In this document: in pieces, positions 34,545 to 46,440 of the stretch | Numbering within the stretch: the stretch's first letter is position 1 | Layout of the letters: every line of letters begins with the position of its first letter | Program-made: the position numbers and the translations under genes | Notes under the pieces: model-generated | What the model saw: only the letters and a program-made list of their open reading frames with translations | The model's database searches: none | What the model was told of the DNA's origin: nothing | From: Miscanthus floridulus | Lineage: Eukaryota > Streptophyta > Magnoliopsida > Poales > Poaceae | DNA: 64,000 nucleotides | Reading direction: 5' to 3' | Assembly (NCBI RefSeq): GCF_019320115.1 | Contig: NC_089593.1 | Span: 35,721,835 to 35,785,834, forward strand

Positions 34545-35581
34545 CGAGAGGAAATTCTGTCAGAAGCTCATGACTCCAAGTATTGTATTCACCTTGGAGG
34601 TTCAAAGATGTATCAAGACTTGAAGAAACACTTCTGGTGGAAAGGCATGAATATAGACATTGCAGGAATGTGGCATGATGTGACACCTACAATAGAGTCA
34701 AGGCTGAGCATCAAAGGCCTACAGGATTGCTAAAGCCTCTTGACGTTCCCGAGTGGAAATGGGAGAGCATATCCATGGATTTCATAGTTGGATTGCCCCG
34801 TTCACAGAAAGGCAATGATTCCATCTGGGTGATTGTTGATCGTTTGACCAAAGTTGCTTACTTTGTACCCGTAAAGACCAAGACCAATGCTAAAAGATTA
34901 GCAGATCTATATGTTGAGCATATTCTCAAACTGCATGGAGCTCCCTCTAGTATTGTATCTGATCGTGGCCCTCAGTTTGTGTCCTGATTCTGGGAAGCTC
35001 TACACAAGTCCATTGGAACCAAACTTGATTTTAGTACCGTTTATCATCCATAGATAGATGGACAGACAGAATGAGTAAATCAGATCTTAGAAGACATGCT
35101 TCACGCTAGTGTACTGAATTATGGCTCTAATTGGGAGAAATGCCTACCTTATGCAGAGTTCTCTTACAACAACAACTACCAAGCTAGTATCAAGATGTCG
35201 CCATTTGAAGCTCTGTATGGCAGACCTTGTAAGACACCTTTGATGTGGTCTCAACCAGGAGAAAGAACATTCTTTGACTCCGCTAAGATTCAAGATGCAG
35301 AAGAAGGAGTTGCGCAAGTGAAGGAGAATTTGAGAATTTCTCAAAGTCGATACAAGAGCTATGCTGACAAAAGGAGAAGAGAACTTGAGTTCAATGTGGG
35401 AGACTTCATCTATCTCAAGGTATCCTCGCTACGCGGAACTGTCAGATTTCATGTGAAAGGAAAGCTTGCCCCTAAATTTGTTGGTCCATACAAGATTTGT
35501 AAGAGGATTGGGAAGCTCGCCTACAAACTTGAGCTACCCGAGGAATTGATGGGTGTACATCCCGTATTCCATGTTTCATAG
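34545..35581 (+). pseudogene. int: Integrase (zinc-binding and catalytic core)
   Basis: The HHCC domain starts near 34590 ([17 protein letters not shown]). A frameshift near 34675 follows, and the second Cys of the CxxC pair reads Tyr. The core runs from MDFIVGLPRS, where the first catalytic Asp should be (about 34775), through VSDRGPQFVS (second Asp) to the third position near 35065-35080, interrupted by stops at 34985, about 35052 and 35072. The C-terminal part continues with SYADKRRRELEFNVGDFIYLKVS and KFVGPYKICKRIG (GPY/F-like) to a TAG near 35579. Integrase would insert the cDNA into the genome. Confidence 0.8.
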
Positions 35582-35593
35582 CTACGCAAGTGT

Positions 35594-35791
35594 TTGAGAG
35601 TGCCCGATGAAGTAATTCCAACTGATACACTTGACATTCAAGATACACTTGAGTATAAAGAACATCATATTAGAATTCTGGGCAGAGATACCAAAGAGAC
35701 CCGAAGCAAGACTATTCCTATGTGCAAGATCCCATGGAGCAATCACACAGAGAGAGAAGCAACATGGGAGAAAGAGTCTGACCTCCGGTAA
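35594..35791 (+). pseudogene. C-terminal chromodomain-like tail of integrase
   Basis: Same frame as integrase: EHHIRILGRDTKETRSKTIP, then KIPWSNHTEREATWEKESDL. The WSNHTEREATWE block is typical of the degenerate (group II) chromodomain of Tekay/Del chromoviruses, a tail believed to steer insertion to heterochromatin. The frame ends at TAA 35789-35791. Confidence 0.75.
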
Positions 35792-35849
35792 TGATATCCT
35801 TACCTCTTCGAAGAGTACATTACGCTTTAATCTTGGGGACGAGATTCTG

Positions 35850-35864
35850 TTAAGGGGGTAGGAC
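35850..35864 (+). other. Polypurine tract of Tekay-type element
   Basis: TTAAGGGGGTAGGAC directly before the 3' LTR start TGTAACAACC. Confidence 0.75.
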
Positions 35865-38800
35865 TGTAACAACCCAAAAATCCACACACTAAAAATACCA
35901 ACTACAAATTTTTTCTTAAAACTCCCATGTGATGATGAGTGTCATGTATAGAAACCCAACCTAAAAGATGCATTAGGTCTAACCTCAACCCAAGTCAACA
36001 TATAAGCATGGCATATCATTTGTTAATTGTGTTTATTTAAATGATAACAAATAAAGTATTGCATACATTGTTAAATCAAATTATGATATGCAATTCTATT
36101 TGGTTTATGTTATGCTTATCAACTCCTTTGAAGTAATAAACCATGAAGCAACTAATTAATCAAAGCAAGGAATAAAAGATTAAAAAGAGAATTATTTCTA
36201 TTTTTGCATAACAAAACTACAACTATTTTTGTTATACAAAATAGCTAAATAAAATTTCCTAAAACTCCAATAAATTAGGTGCACCAATTTGGAATTCAAA
36301 TTCTAGAACCAAATTCAAATTCAAACAAAAGAGAAGAAATGAAAAACAAAATAGAAAAAAAGAGAAAGGATGTAGGCCTCGCAAGCCGCCTCGGCCTGCT
36401 CGGCCCGCGCTAGCTAGCCAACCCAATCGGCCTGCCAACCCTTCCCGTCTTCCCAGCGCGTGCATGGCCCACGAGCCGGCCCAGCGTGTCACCCACGCCC
36501 GCGCACCTATCTACCTCACTCGCAGCCACTGCCTGCTGGACCTCGCATGTTAGCCACCCCCATCTACATTGTCGTCTTCCTCACCCACGCCTCAACTACC
36601 TATGCGACCAGCGCTCGACAGCGGTGGCAAGGCGGGCCAGGGGTCATGCCCGGGGCATGGCTCTGTCTTTTCCTTGCGCCACGCCCACGCAACCTCATGC
36701 GAGCCATTGGATGCCACTGAACATGCCTCCACCGCTCGATCGCCGTCCGCCATAGGAGCATGGAGCTCGGCTATAAAGCTTGGCCCTCGGTTGCCCTAGC
36801 GCCCCTCCATCGCCCCGCCGCCACTTGTGGCCATCCACCAGACCACCCAGCACGAGGGCCGAGGGGAGGAGAAGGACAAAGAGGGCGGAGCCGCTGCCGG
36901 GAGGAAGACCGAGAGATCACTGGAGCCGAAGCGGGCGACACTGCATGGCACGGCTTCTGGAGCTACATAGCCTCGACTCTTCACTGCACCGCTATCCTCT
37001 CGCCCTCAACACTGACGGTGAGCCATATGCCGCTGAGACCCCTCCTAAGCCCCATGGACATGAGCACGCATGGGCGCACACCGTAGAGATGTGCATGGCC
37101 ATGGCGAAGCCACTGCAGCCGCATCACCACAGTAGAAGTGATGCCACCGCCTTGGCTGGCTCCTTCTCGACATGGAAGATGCCCCGCTCGCACTCAGTGA
37201 AGATGTAGGTCACTAGAGGACCCCAGAGGCCACACCGTGCCACGGTCAGAGCACCACCGCCACCACGTCGACTCCACCATGGCCAAGTCCGCTAGGGGCG
37301 CCTGGCATCTCCTTGACTCACCCGTCCTATTCGCTATAGCCACGGGTAACTCACGCGCACGCCGTGACCACCCCGCTAGAGCCCCGTAGTGACCCGCGCG
37401 CCTCGCCGTTGTCACCATGTCGCCATGGCCGCCGGGAAGACCCTATCGGCCACCTAGAAACCGGAAGTCCTGCCTTGAGCTCTGGACGCCCTCACTGTGT
37501 CCACATAGATCCGTAGGAGCCTACACACCCCACTATGACGCCCCTCCAAGGCCATAGCCCCCACACCGACACCGCCAATGTGATCGGAAGGCCGCCGCCG
37601 TGGCCAAAGCCACCAGAGGCCCTGGAGGACCCCTCGACCTGCCCAACATGCCTGCTGGAGCATTGTGACGCCCACACGCACCATAGAACCAGCTAATGCC
37701 GCTGCACCTGTGCCATTCCCGCACGCCGGTTGTGCTCGAGCCGCCATTCGCCTTGACCAGTGACTTAGGAAGCACCATCTGTTGCCCTGACCCGACCATT
37801 GCAGTTGCCATGGCGTGGGGAGGCTTTTCCCCACCTCAATTGGATGCTTGGGCTGTTGCGGGAGCTCGCCGGTGAGCACGTCGCCGGTGGGAGCGTGCCA
37901 TGGAAGAAACAGAGGAGAAGGGGCAAGTTGAGCAGCGCAGCCCTGCACCCGGTGCACATGAGCCAAGCCGAGGGGAAATGACGATGGACTTGGTCCACAT
38001 GTGACCCTGCCTTAGGTCCATGGACCGTGAACTTGGGTCCACCGTGAGCCGCGCGCACGCCCAAAGCCAGGAAACGAAGCCCAGTAAGAGCCCAACTACA
38101 CCACATGGTAGTGCCACAGCATGCCACGTGTCTGGCCCAGCCCGACCCAGACCGGCCCAAATCCAGCCCTATCCAGGCCCAGTTTGAACCCGGCCCGTAT
38201 TGACCATTGACCAGTCAATGTTGACCATTGACCTGGCCCCACATGTCAGTGGCACAGACACTCTGGACCCACACGTCAGATGCTAACGTCATGATGACGT
38301 CACATGGGACCCACACGTCAGAAGCCAACGCAGCCGGGGTAATGTCATGCTGACGTCACGGTGACATCAGTTACTGACATCAGCAGCCTAGGCCCCACAT
38401 GTCAGTGATCCTGACCGATGACCATTGACTGTTGACCATTGACCCACCATTGACTGACGTTGACTTTGACCAAACCCACCTGTCAGTGACCCAATAGCCT
38501 CTGGCCCCACTTGTCGGAACTGACGACGTTGATGACGTCATGCTGACGTTAGCTGGACCCCACCTGTCAACCTAGAACTGAGACGATGACATCATACTAA
38601 TGTCATGCTGATGTCAGCATGCCACATGGACCAGTCACAGCGTGACACGTGTCAGCCCAGGATTAATTCAGCCTTTTTCATTTTCAGAAATGGATTTAAT
38701 CTTCGGAAATTCATAACTAATTCATATGACCTCCGAAAAATGTGAAACCAGGACCAAAACTCATCTAAAATCAAGCTCTATGCAATGAACCCATGTTTGA

Positions 38801-40569
38801 GTGCATTTGGCTCTTTTGAATTTTCATTGCTTCTTTGTGTCATTCTATAGATGTCGCTAACGCGACTATAATGCAATGGTTTGTAGACTCGGAGGAGAAC
38901 CGGATGGACAAGGATCATGAGTACCATGAGGAGTACGGAGACGACAACACTGAAGGTGCCACATCCCACCCAAACTCGTAGCACCTATTACGCATGGCTA
39001 AAATAGAAATGATAGTGCTTTACATTATTATTATGATCGCACTATGATAGGACTTGCATGGTAGTATGCTTTCTTGATGGCCTTTACCTTGATGCAACCT
39101 TACCCCTACTCACCCAGCTGTTAGGCTAGTCACACGCTTGCTACTATATTTCATTGCTTATTACTTCTACTATGCTTGCACTACATTGACGCATGGTGGA
39201 AACTGGTGTTATCTGGATTATGGGGAGAGTGCTGCGTGTGTGACTTGGGTGCGTGGAGGGTGAGGGTTGTGTCGACCAAGTTGGGGTATACGACGAGCCT
39301 TGGGCAAGTCTTGCCACGGGGTGCTACCTAGGCAACCCTGGAATGGATACCTATGGTGGGTAAAATGGTATATGAGGTGGCCCTGGGTGTGAACATGTGA
39401 TGGGAGGAGTCCTAGGTGGTGGTGCTGTGGTGGCACAGTAAATGTTAACCCTGATGAAGACATTCTGGCTTGGTCATCCCTAAGGACTTACTAGTACTCA
39501 GATTCACCAAGAAGCCTTACGTACCACTCGCCCTATATGGTGCAGGACGACCGGACTACTTGGTAGGATATTGCCACTACTGCTAGGTTGATAGTGGACA
39601 GTGTAAGGAGGTACGGGGCATGGAGGATTTTCCCCACACCCTTCCAAGACTTCATGGAGACCTTGTGGACCCGGCTCATGACTCACAGTTTTAGCCACCC
39701 TAGACTGGACTTGGGGTGTACCAGGGCTGAATGGTAGAGTGGCGTTATCCTAGGCTAGCAAGCGGCCGGAATTAGCCCAGTTGACGATGGTCAGTGAGGA
39801 AGGCGGATCTTGTGGTTATGTAAAACCTCTGCAGAGTGTATGGTTGATCGATTGATACATATGCTGACTTGTCGGCTATGGACCTTTCCTGGGTTTCGCT
39901 TAAAGTAGATAGTGAGATGAGTCATTCTCTTCTTCCCCTGTGAGAGAGTGTCGGACATAGCCAGGGTCTGCGGGCCTTGAGATAGTGCCGAGAGGGAGTT
40001 GGCCTATCCACTGAGCGATGGTATGGTTATAGTGATGGTGTGGAGATGGTGGTATATCGATCTCTGGATCGAAACCTAGCTTGGAAAAGGGAACGGAGTG
40101 GAATGTGTGTGGGAATGGTGTTAAAACTTGACAAACTATTATTAATTACTTGATATGTTAATGCATAGGAAACCCCAGCTTTTTAGGTTCCTTTGACTAT
40201 GTCCAACTTGCATCCAATTTCCACAAAGCAATGCTCATAGGGATGGGAGTGGCCAGTACAAATCGTACTAATAAATTTTGGGCACACAGGTTCTACTACA
40301 GAGTATAGCTCCGAGGAGTTTGTCAGTTGAGGGATTCGTTCCTACGCTCGAGTTTGGCGATCTTATCTTCAAGCTGTTCTGAATGAATGCTACTTTTGTT
40401 TCCACTAATGCGGCGATGTAATAATTTATGTAATTCTGCACTATTTGTACTCTGATATTATCGTTGTATGGATGTGATATTCGACTGGAATTTGGGTAAT
40501 ATGATCTACAATGGTCTTATTACACTTCGACGCTGTGGATTTCCCTTCACGGAAATCGGGGTCGCTTCA
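35865..40569 (+). repeat. 3' LTR of Tekay-type element
   Basis: 4705 bp with the same ends as the 5' LTR, followed by CGCGG. It differs by many transitions and small indels, e.g. an extra A-rich run near 36350. The motif cluster at 38195-38660 corresponds to 27186-27620. Its last 385 bp are found a third time at 52407-52789. Confidence 0.85.
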
Positions 40570-41102
40570 CGCGGGGCGGGCTGATCCCGGAAGAAAAAGA
40601 GTGGGCCAAGCACGTGAGAGAGGAAGAGGAGGCTGGGCCGATTCTTGGCTGGGCTGAAGAAGAAGATGAAGTTTTACAAAATTAAATCTTTTCTATTTCT
40701 AGTTTTCCAATTCTAAGCTAAATTCAAATCAAATTCGAGTATGGTTTCAAATATACTTTCCTATTCAAATAAAAATGGACAATTCTATTAGGCTTTCCAA
40801 GATAGACTTTACAACTTTAAAAATACTTTTATTTTCTAATTTTCTTTTCTTTCTTTTCTTTTATTTCAAAGCCAGCTTTTAAAATTTCATTTCAAAAGCA
40901 TTTTAACCATTTGGGCTTTTCAATTAAAACCACTCAACCAATAAAATCCAATGCAATGGCATGTATGCATCAAACATGTTGCTACCTTATGATGTATTTT
41001 AATTCAATGAAAAATTTTATTTCCTATATTTCATGTGCACAAAAATTCCAACTTAAATCATTTTAACTCTATTTCAAAAGAGGCAATTTTTAGGGTGTTA
41101 CA

Positions 41103-41117
41103 ATTCTACCCCCCTTA
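41103..41117 (-). other. Polypurine tract of the minus-strand element
   Basis: The minus strand reads AAGGGGGGTAGAAT directly before LTR start TGTAACACCC. The bases just upstream on that strand (GAGGACAAGATTCATCTT) are typical of the 3' end of pol in Tekay-like elements, from memory. Confidence 0.7.
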
Positions 41118-42511
41118 AGATGAATCTTGTCCTCAAGATTCGGAAGACATCGACTAGGAGATAGGAATACTCCGTCCTTGGATTCTTCTTTACTTCCTTG
41201 TGTAGTTCCATCATCTTGCGTTGATAAAGATCCACATTACTTTGTATACCTGTTGCCCTTACTCCAAGTAATTTGCCTAACTATTTCCAAAATTTTGATA
41301 GCTACCTTGAACAACTCTCAGGTAACCCTAATCATTAGGCCATAATTCTCTTCATATGTTCACCTTTCAACAAGGCTTCCTTATGTTCTTGGTCCAAAAG
41401 ATGATCTACCACCAATCTTCAAAACATTAATGATCCTGGTGAAGTTGCTTGAACTGGGAATACAACTCTTAATCCTTAGTGTCACCTGAACCTTCTTAGC
41501 ACAATTCTCCATTGCTAAGGGCATCGGCCATGACTTTGATTCTTGAAGCGATAGCACTTTTCCAAGTCATAATCAATCTCATCCCAATGAGGTTATCACA
41601 AGTTCAAAGACCAACTTGGTGAAGATGTCCTACATACTCTTGTGATCCTCCTAGATGTCACTTTTACTTTCAAGAAGATGGTACTTCCATGCTTCGCAAA
41701 GGATAACTCTAGATAACATGTTAGTTCAACTCACGCATATAAGGACACATCCCACACATTCACAAGATGTATTATTGTAGATACAAAGCTCTTGTCATGG
41801 TCTGACAAAGCTAATACTTAGGTTTTACTTTGACCTCTTGGACTCCTTCAAACACTCCACACTTGGCTGAAGTCTCTTGATCCAAACTAACTTAAAAGCT
41901 TTTCCGGTAGATTTATCAACATCTTGCTAGTCTTGGATAACTTCCCTCTAACCAAACCTCATTATTTAATACTCTGAGTTCTCTCTTACATCCTTGAGTA
42001 CCACCACGCTTCCGCTGCGCAAACTCAAACGTATGATACTTCATCTTACCAATTCTTCCACTTGACTACCCCCTTAAGATAAGGTAAAGTAGGGGATACC
42101 AAAGTATAGCTTGCATCATCTTGTGATTGAAGTCTACTATTGTCTAGAAATTCCTCATGACTTTTGATCGTCCAAAATCAGAGATATGAACCGATAAAGA
42201 CAGGCAGCTCCAAAGACAAGATAGGAAAAATAGAAGAAAACCATAACCCAACTATTTATTTCATTAATCCTTATAACTTAAACCTATGAACTAAATGAAA
42301 TTGCGGGAACACCCAACAAGATCATTGCAATCATTACAAAGATGCAAAACAAGCATAAACATAATGACAATTCGACAAAGCACTTAAAAATGCATAACTC
42401 ATTCATCAACTCAACTTGTGATACTATCATTTTTATTACATAAAGGGGTACAACTCCTATCCTTATCTAAGGATCTTGAATAGTATAGCATAACTCCTTC
42501 ATTTATCAATT
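41118..42511 (-). other. Degenerate internal region without pol
   Basis: About 1.4 kb between the purine tract and the gag-PR-CCHC frame. No RT, RNase H or integrase motif is seen on either strand and no frame exceeds about 72 codons. It is either a badly decayed remnant or a replacement non-coding segment. Confidence 0.45.
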
Positions 42512-43780
42512 TCACCAAATGCTTCTTTTGGGTTGGTTATCACTGACACTTTCTGGTGATAGTCCAGTAGTGATCTGACTCTGGCTACTTCCTTGGTGTA
42601 ATTGTTGATTCTTCTATGGGCAAGATTTAACATAATGTCCTTCCTACTGGCAATGATAACACTTTCTCTTAGCTGGATCTTTAGTGATGTCATACTCCAT
42701 AGAATTGTTGCTTAGAGTATTGTTAGCTTGATGATTCTGTAAGTTCATCTTTGTTTGACTAGACCGCTTTTTAGCTCACTTGATCTTTTGGGGTTGAAAC
42801 TCCATGTAGGTGATTGTCCACCCATCTATGCATACCTCATGTGAAAAGAGTGGAGTAACCTTAGCTTGAGAAACTTCTAATTCTTTAGAGTCCGAGTTTA
42901 TCTGACCAGAGATTAGAGCTGGATGTGATGACATAATAGAACTTGAATGTTGATTGCTTCCTGATTCTATCTCTGGTGAGACCTCCTTTCTCTTCTTATC
43001 CACATTGTCCTTAGGTACATGCTGAATACCTTCATACTCAATTCTTTCTCATGATAGTGTGGTTAGAATCACCGAACGCTGGGCATACTTGATCACTCCT
43101 TTACACGCTGACATCCATCCCATTCCAAGAATGACATCAATGTCCACTAACTCTAATACAATAAGACTTGCTTCAAATTTCACCCCTTTGATGTTAAGAC
43201 TAACCCTTGGGCACTTGCGGTTTGCCTTCATTTCTCCTCTTGGGGACTTAACTATCATTGGTTTCCTCATTGGAAGCATAGTTATCTTATGTTCTTTTAC
43301 GTATGCACTAGAGATAAATGAATGTGAAGCTCTGGGGTCAAATAGCACTGTGGCGGAAGCAGAGTTTATTGGAATGAAACCATACACAACCTCCTTAGCT
43401 CCATGAGTGGTCGTCATATCCATATTATTCAATCTTCCTTGGATGTAGTTTCTCTTTGCTTTACTTCCTTGCTCCTGTTTCTTTAGGGCTTTCTATTCCT
43501 GCTTCTGATGTGGTTTATCCTGGCATTCATGTGCCATCCTTCCAACATCTTTGTTGGACTTTACATTCTTCAAAGCTTCTGCTACTTGTCTCTTCACTAG
43601 TCCCTTTGGTATGCTAGTTTCACCTTATGGCAAGCACTGTTGAAAACTCCTAGGTTGAGTCATTCCTTCTGGCACTTGTTGTTGCATAGCTACAAACTTC
43701 TCCTTGTTGAATGCAGTTAAGGACAACATAGCTTGGTCCTCCTGACCTTTGATACTGGTGGTCTCCTCATTATGATCCAT
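42512..43780 (-). pseudogene. Compact gag fragment-protease-CCHC polyprotein (broken)
   Basis: All recognisable parts share one frame from ATG 43780 (MDHNEETTSIKG) to TGA 42512-42514, 423 codons with about six internal stops. Order: a short gag-like N-terminus of about 115 residues without a capsid domain; a protease (43432-43049) whose catalytic triad reads DPR instead of DSG but whose VDIDVILGMGWM block is intact; a linker rich in Ser and charged residues; then a zinc knuckle KCYHC ... GHYVKSC at about 42664-42620 with an in-frame TAG inside. A knuckle after the protease is the reverse of the usual gag-protease order. No RT or integrase follows. Confidence 0.6.
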
Positions 43781-43957
43781 CTATATAGACAAAGATAGAG
43801 GATTGAGAATAGAGACAAAGTTTTCATAACAGACAGAGGCTGAAGTGAGCATAAATTTTAGCAAATAGCAAGGTTGGAGAGAAAACAAGAACTAAGCAAG
43901 ATAAAAGCATGCTAAAACATCCAGTTCTATCTAGGCTTGAGTCCTACAGTCAGCATT

Positions 43958-43969
43958 GCTCTGATACCA
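43958..43969 (-). other. tRNA-Met primer binding site
   Basis: The plus strand reads GCTCTGATACCA, the exact complement of TGGTATCAGAGC, three bases from the LTR edge at 43973. Confidence 0.85.
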
Positions 43970-43972
43970 CTT

Positions 43973-46130
43973 TGTAGCACTTGATTTTAAAGAAAAAACC
44001 AGATACACACAATATTTGAGCCCAGGAAGTCAAATCTCAAATATAGCCACAAATCAGGGTAATATCAAGAGACAATACTTATTACATAACGTATTAGTAA
44101 AAGAAAAATAACCTTAGAGTATAGACAGTGGAAAGTCGACTCCGATCTTCAGGCGAAGACTCCAAATCTACAGGGATGATTGACTGGTTGACCACAAGCC
44201 TAACTCCTCCAAACCAGCAATCAAGTACCCATCCGAGATTTTTATCCAATATGTAGAAAAGTAAAACAAGCGTAAGTACATGTTGTACTTAACAATTATA
44301 TCATGGGGTTCATGATGCTCAAAAGGTTGACACTGGTTTAACTGCGATTAGCTTTAATAGATCATCTTTTTAAGCAATTGAGTGGCAAAGGATTTATCAT
44401 TCCCATAAACACATGATCAGGTAAACATGATAATGTATAGCATAAACAGTTGATCATTAGTACCATTATCAATTAGTGATCATCTCTATTCCATAAGGGT
44501 CCAAGGCCGCTCGTGTCCATGAGCACGCCTTATATATCAGTTTTATACTCTACAGAGTTTGTACACTTTCACTATGAGTCGTGATTTACCCTTTCACCTA
44601 AGGTGATTAGCCTCTTGACCCACTACCAAGGAAGGTCGGCAGGGTTCACTATGAAGCCTTTCAAAGGTTTGTTTAACAAGTTAGGGCCACTAGGCGTATG
44701 TGGCCCATCTCTATAAGTGGCACGCATGGGCATCGCAACATGGTATACACAACCTAGCAGAAAAGGAAACATACCCTCATGCGCCTTAAAGGTAACCACT
44801 AACAAGCTAGAAAAGGTCCTCATACTGAGCTAAAGCTAGAGCCATATAGCCCTCACAGCTGTACTGTAAGTCCCGGATGATCGCTTATAGATAAGTCCTT
44901 AGGGAGGGGAATCTAAAGCATTTAGAAAAGTAGCTAAATACTCTAGCACCCTGTTTCCATGTTGCTAAAAAGTCATATTTTAATGTTTATTGCTTATATC
45001 ATTAGTCAAGTTACAAGATCATGGTTTTGATTAAGCACTAGCAAAAAATACCCAATGCAATAACCCAAAGGTTTCAAGGTACAAGATATCAAATATCTAT
45101 GATATCCTTATTGGCATCAAGGTTGACACATGCAATATGAATTAAGTGATTAAATGTGAATAGGTAACAAGGATAGTCCCATGCTATACTTGCCTTACAC
45201 ACCGATCCTTCGGCAAGCTTTATTCATCGATGTCCTTCATCATCTTCTTCATAGATCACCATGTGTATCTCACCAACTGGACGTAATCATAGAACACCAC
45301 ACAAACATCCATAAACATACATACATAGCATACAATTGCATCTATATTAGAACAGTACACCAATCATAGAAAAACAAGTAAAAGAGATTGAAACACGATG
45401 CTACGCATCGCTACGATCACACAGTCGTGAGAGGCATGCTAATCGGAGCTACAGTTGAAAAGTTACAGCTACCGAGAGATTTGCTTTTTACGTGGAAAAG
45501 AAAACTATAGGCTTCATTTATGTTAACTATATGAATTCATATACAAAAGATATTTTATAAACAATATGGATTGATTTAAGTCAAATTTAGATTTAAATTA
45601 TAAAACAAAAGTAAAACAAATTATATTTTATGTATAAAACTCAGTTGCATAATCATTAATCATGATATGATTTAAACCACGTTATTTCAGAAATATCAAT
45701 ATAGTAAACACTATTACTAACGCGTAAATCTCGTCACTACGAATCTAATGCAACTTGAACGGACTATTTCGGAGTTGAAACGAATAAGTTATGATTTAAA
45801 CAAGTTTTACTTTAATTAAATAATAGATTAAATCTACCCATGAATCCCAAGTGTTGAAAACATGCCTAATAGTTGTATAAACATGTAGAAAACATAAATA
45901 CGATCCTAACGCAATTTGAATGGGTCAAATCGGATTTAAAACGCAAAAGTTACGCATAAAATAAGGTTCAATGGCATTTCTGTAAATAACTCAAACTCAT
46001 TTTTGAATTAAGACAATTAAAATTATGAATTTAAACGTATTTTGGACTATGCACACTAATTCTGGAAACTGCAGGGTCCTAAACGAATAAAAACAAGACT
46101 AAAAACAATTCTTTTGAACTAATCTGGACT
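43973..46130 (-). repeat. 5' LTR of the minus-strand element (cut by gap)
   Basis: 2158 bp that align with 21522 onward. It stops at the N gap in a stretch matching about 23690, so roughly 1.7 kb of LTR is missing compared with the 3' copy. Confidence 0.75.
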
Positions 46131-46230
46131 NNNNNNNNNNNNNNNNNNNNNNNNNNNNNNNNNNNNNNNNNNNNNNNNNNNNNNNNNNNNNNNNNNNNNN
46201 NNNNNNNNNNNNNNNNNNNNNNNNNNNNNN
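46131..46230. other. Assembly gap of 100 N
   Basis: Exactly 100 undetermined bases, the conventional placeholder for unknown length. The left flank stops mid-LTR and the right flank starts mid-RNase H, so the true gap must be many kilobases. Confidence 0.95.
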
Positions 46231-46440
46231 GGCTTGGTATTCAGCCTGATTGTTTGTCGATGTAGCAACAATCGGCAATGAAAACTCATACTTCCTTCCT
46301 TGAGGTGAAATCAACACAATGCCGATACCTGCTCCCTCACCACATGTGGACCCATCGAAGAAAAGTGTCCAAGGAGCAACCTCCAGAGAGTCCACTGTAT
46401 TACAATGCTGAGTGACAAAATCAGCCATAACTTGCCCCTT
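46231..46440 (-). pseudogene. Second (archaeal-type) RNase H, cut by gap
   Basis: WTLFFDGSTCGEGAGIGIVL carries the first catalytic Asp, and the TNNQAEYQA block (catalytic Glu) ends at the gap edge. It shares the frame of the RT ORF. This extra RNase H is diagnostic of the Tat lineage. Confidence 0.8.

Larger units (their letters stand above)
24881..40569 (+). mobile_element. Tekay-type chromovirus (Ty3/gypsy), complete structure, inactivated
   Basis: LTRs 24881-29531 and 35865-40569 (about 4.65 and 4.7 kb) start TGTAACAACCC and end GGGTCGCTT(T/C)A. The target duplication is CGTGG (24876-24880) against CGCGG (40570-40574), one transition apart. A tRNA-Met-type primer site follows the 5' LTR and a purine tract precedes the 3' LTR. 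Internal order: an additional ORF, gag with zinc knuckle, protease, RT, RNase H, integrase and a C-terminal chromodomain-like tail. This order and the tail place it in the Tekay/Del clade. Many stops and several frameshifts make it non-functional. Confidence 0.85.
21522..41102 (-). repeat. 3' LTR of the minus-strand element (3.9 kb net, split)
   Basis: The pieces are 21522-24880 and 40575-41102, about 3887 bp once the nested element and one target-site copy are removed. The minus-strand start is TGTAACACCCTAAAA at 41102, the end GTGCTACA at 21522. 21522-23640 matches 43973-46100 closely. A TTC microsatellite at 22783-22804 is interrupted in the other LTR (about 45233-45252). 23700-24880 is GC-rich, and open frames there are on both strands and not conserved, so they are not called genes. 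Confidence 0.7.
21522..46130 (-). mobile_element. Minus-strand Tekay-like LTR element with short gag-PR-CCHC frame
   Basis: LTR edges TGTAGCAC at 21522 and 43973 (plus strand) start two regions that align over more than 2 kb. The primer site complement GCTCTGATACCA lies at 43958-43969. A purine tract and minus-strand LTR start TGTAACACCC lie at 41102/41103. The internal region is therefore 41103-43972 (2.87 kb), read right to left. It carries one broken frame (43780-42512) and no RT, RNase H or integrase. The 3' LTR is split by the 24881-40569 element, and the 5' LTR is cut by the N gap. Lineage: Tekay/Del-like, judging from LTR style and the 3' end wording. Confidence 0.7.
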
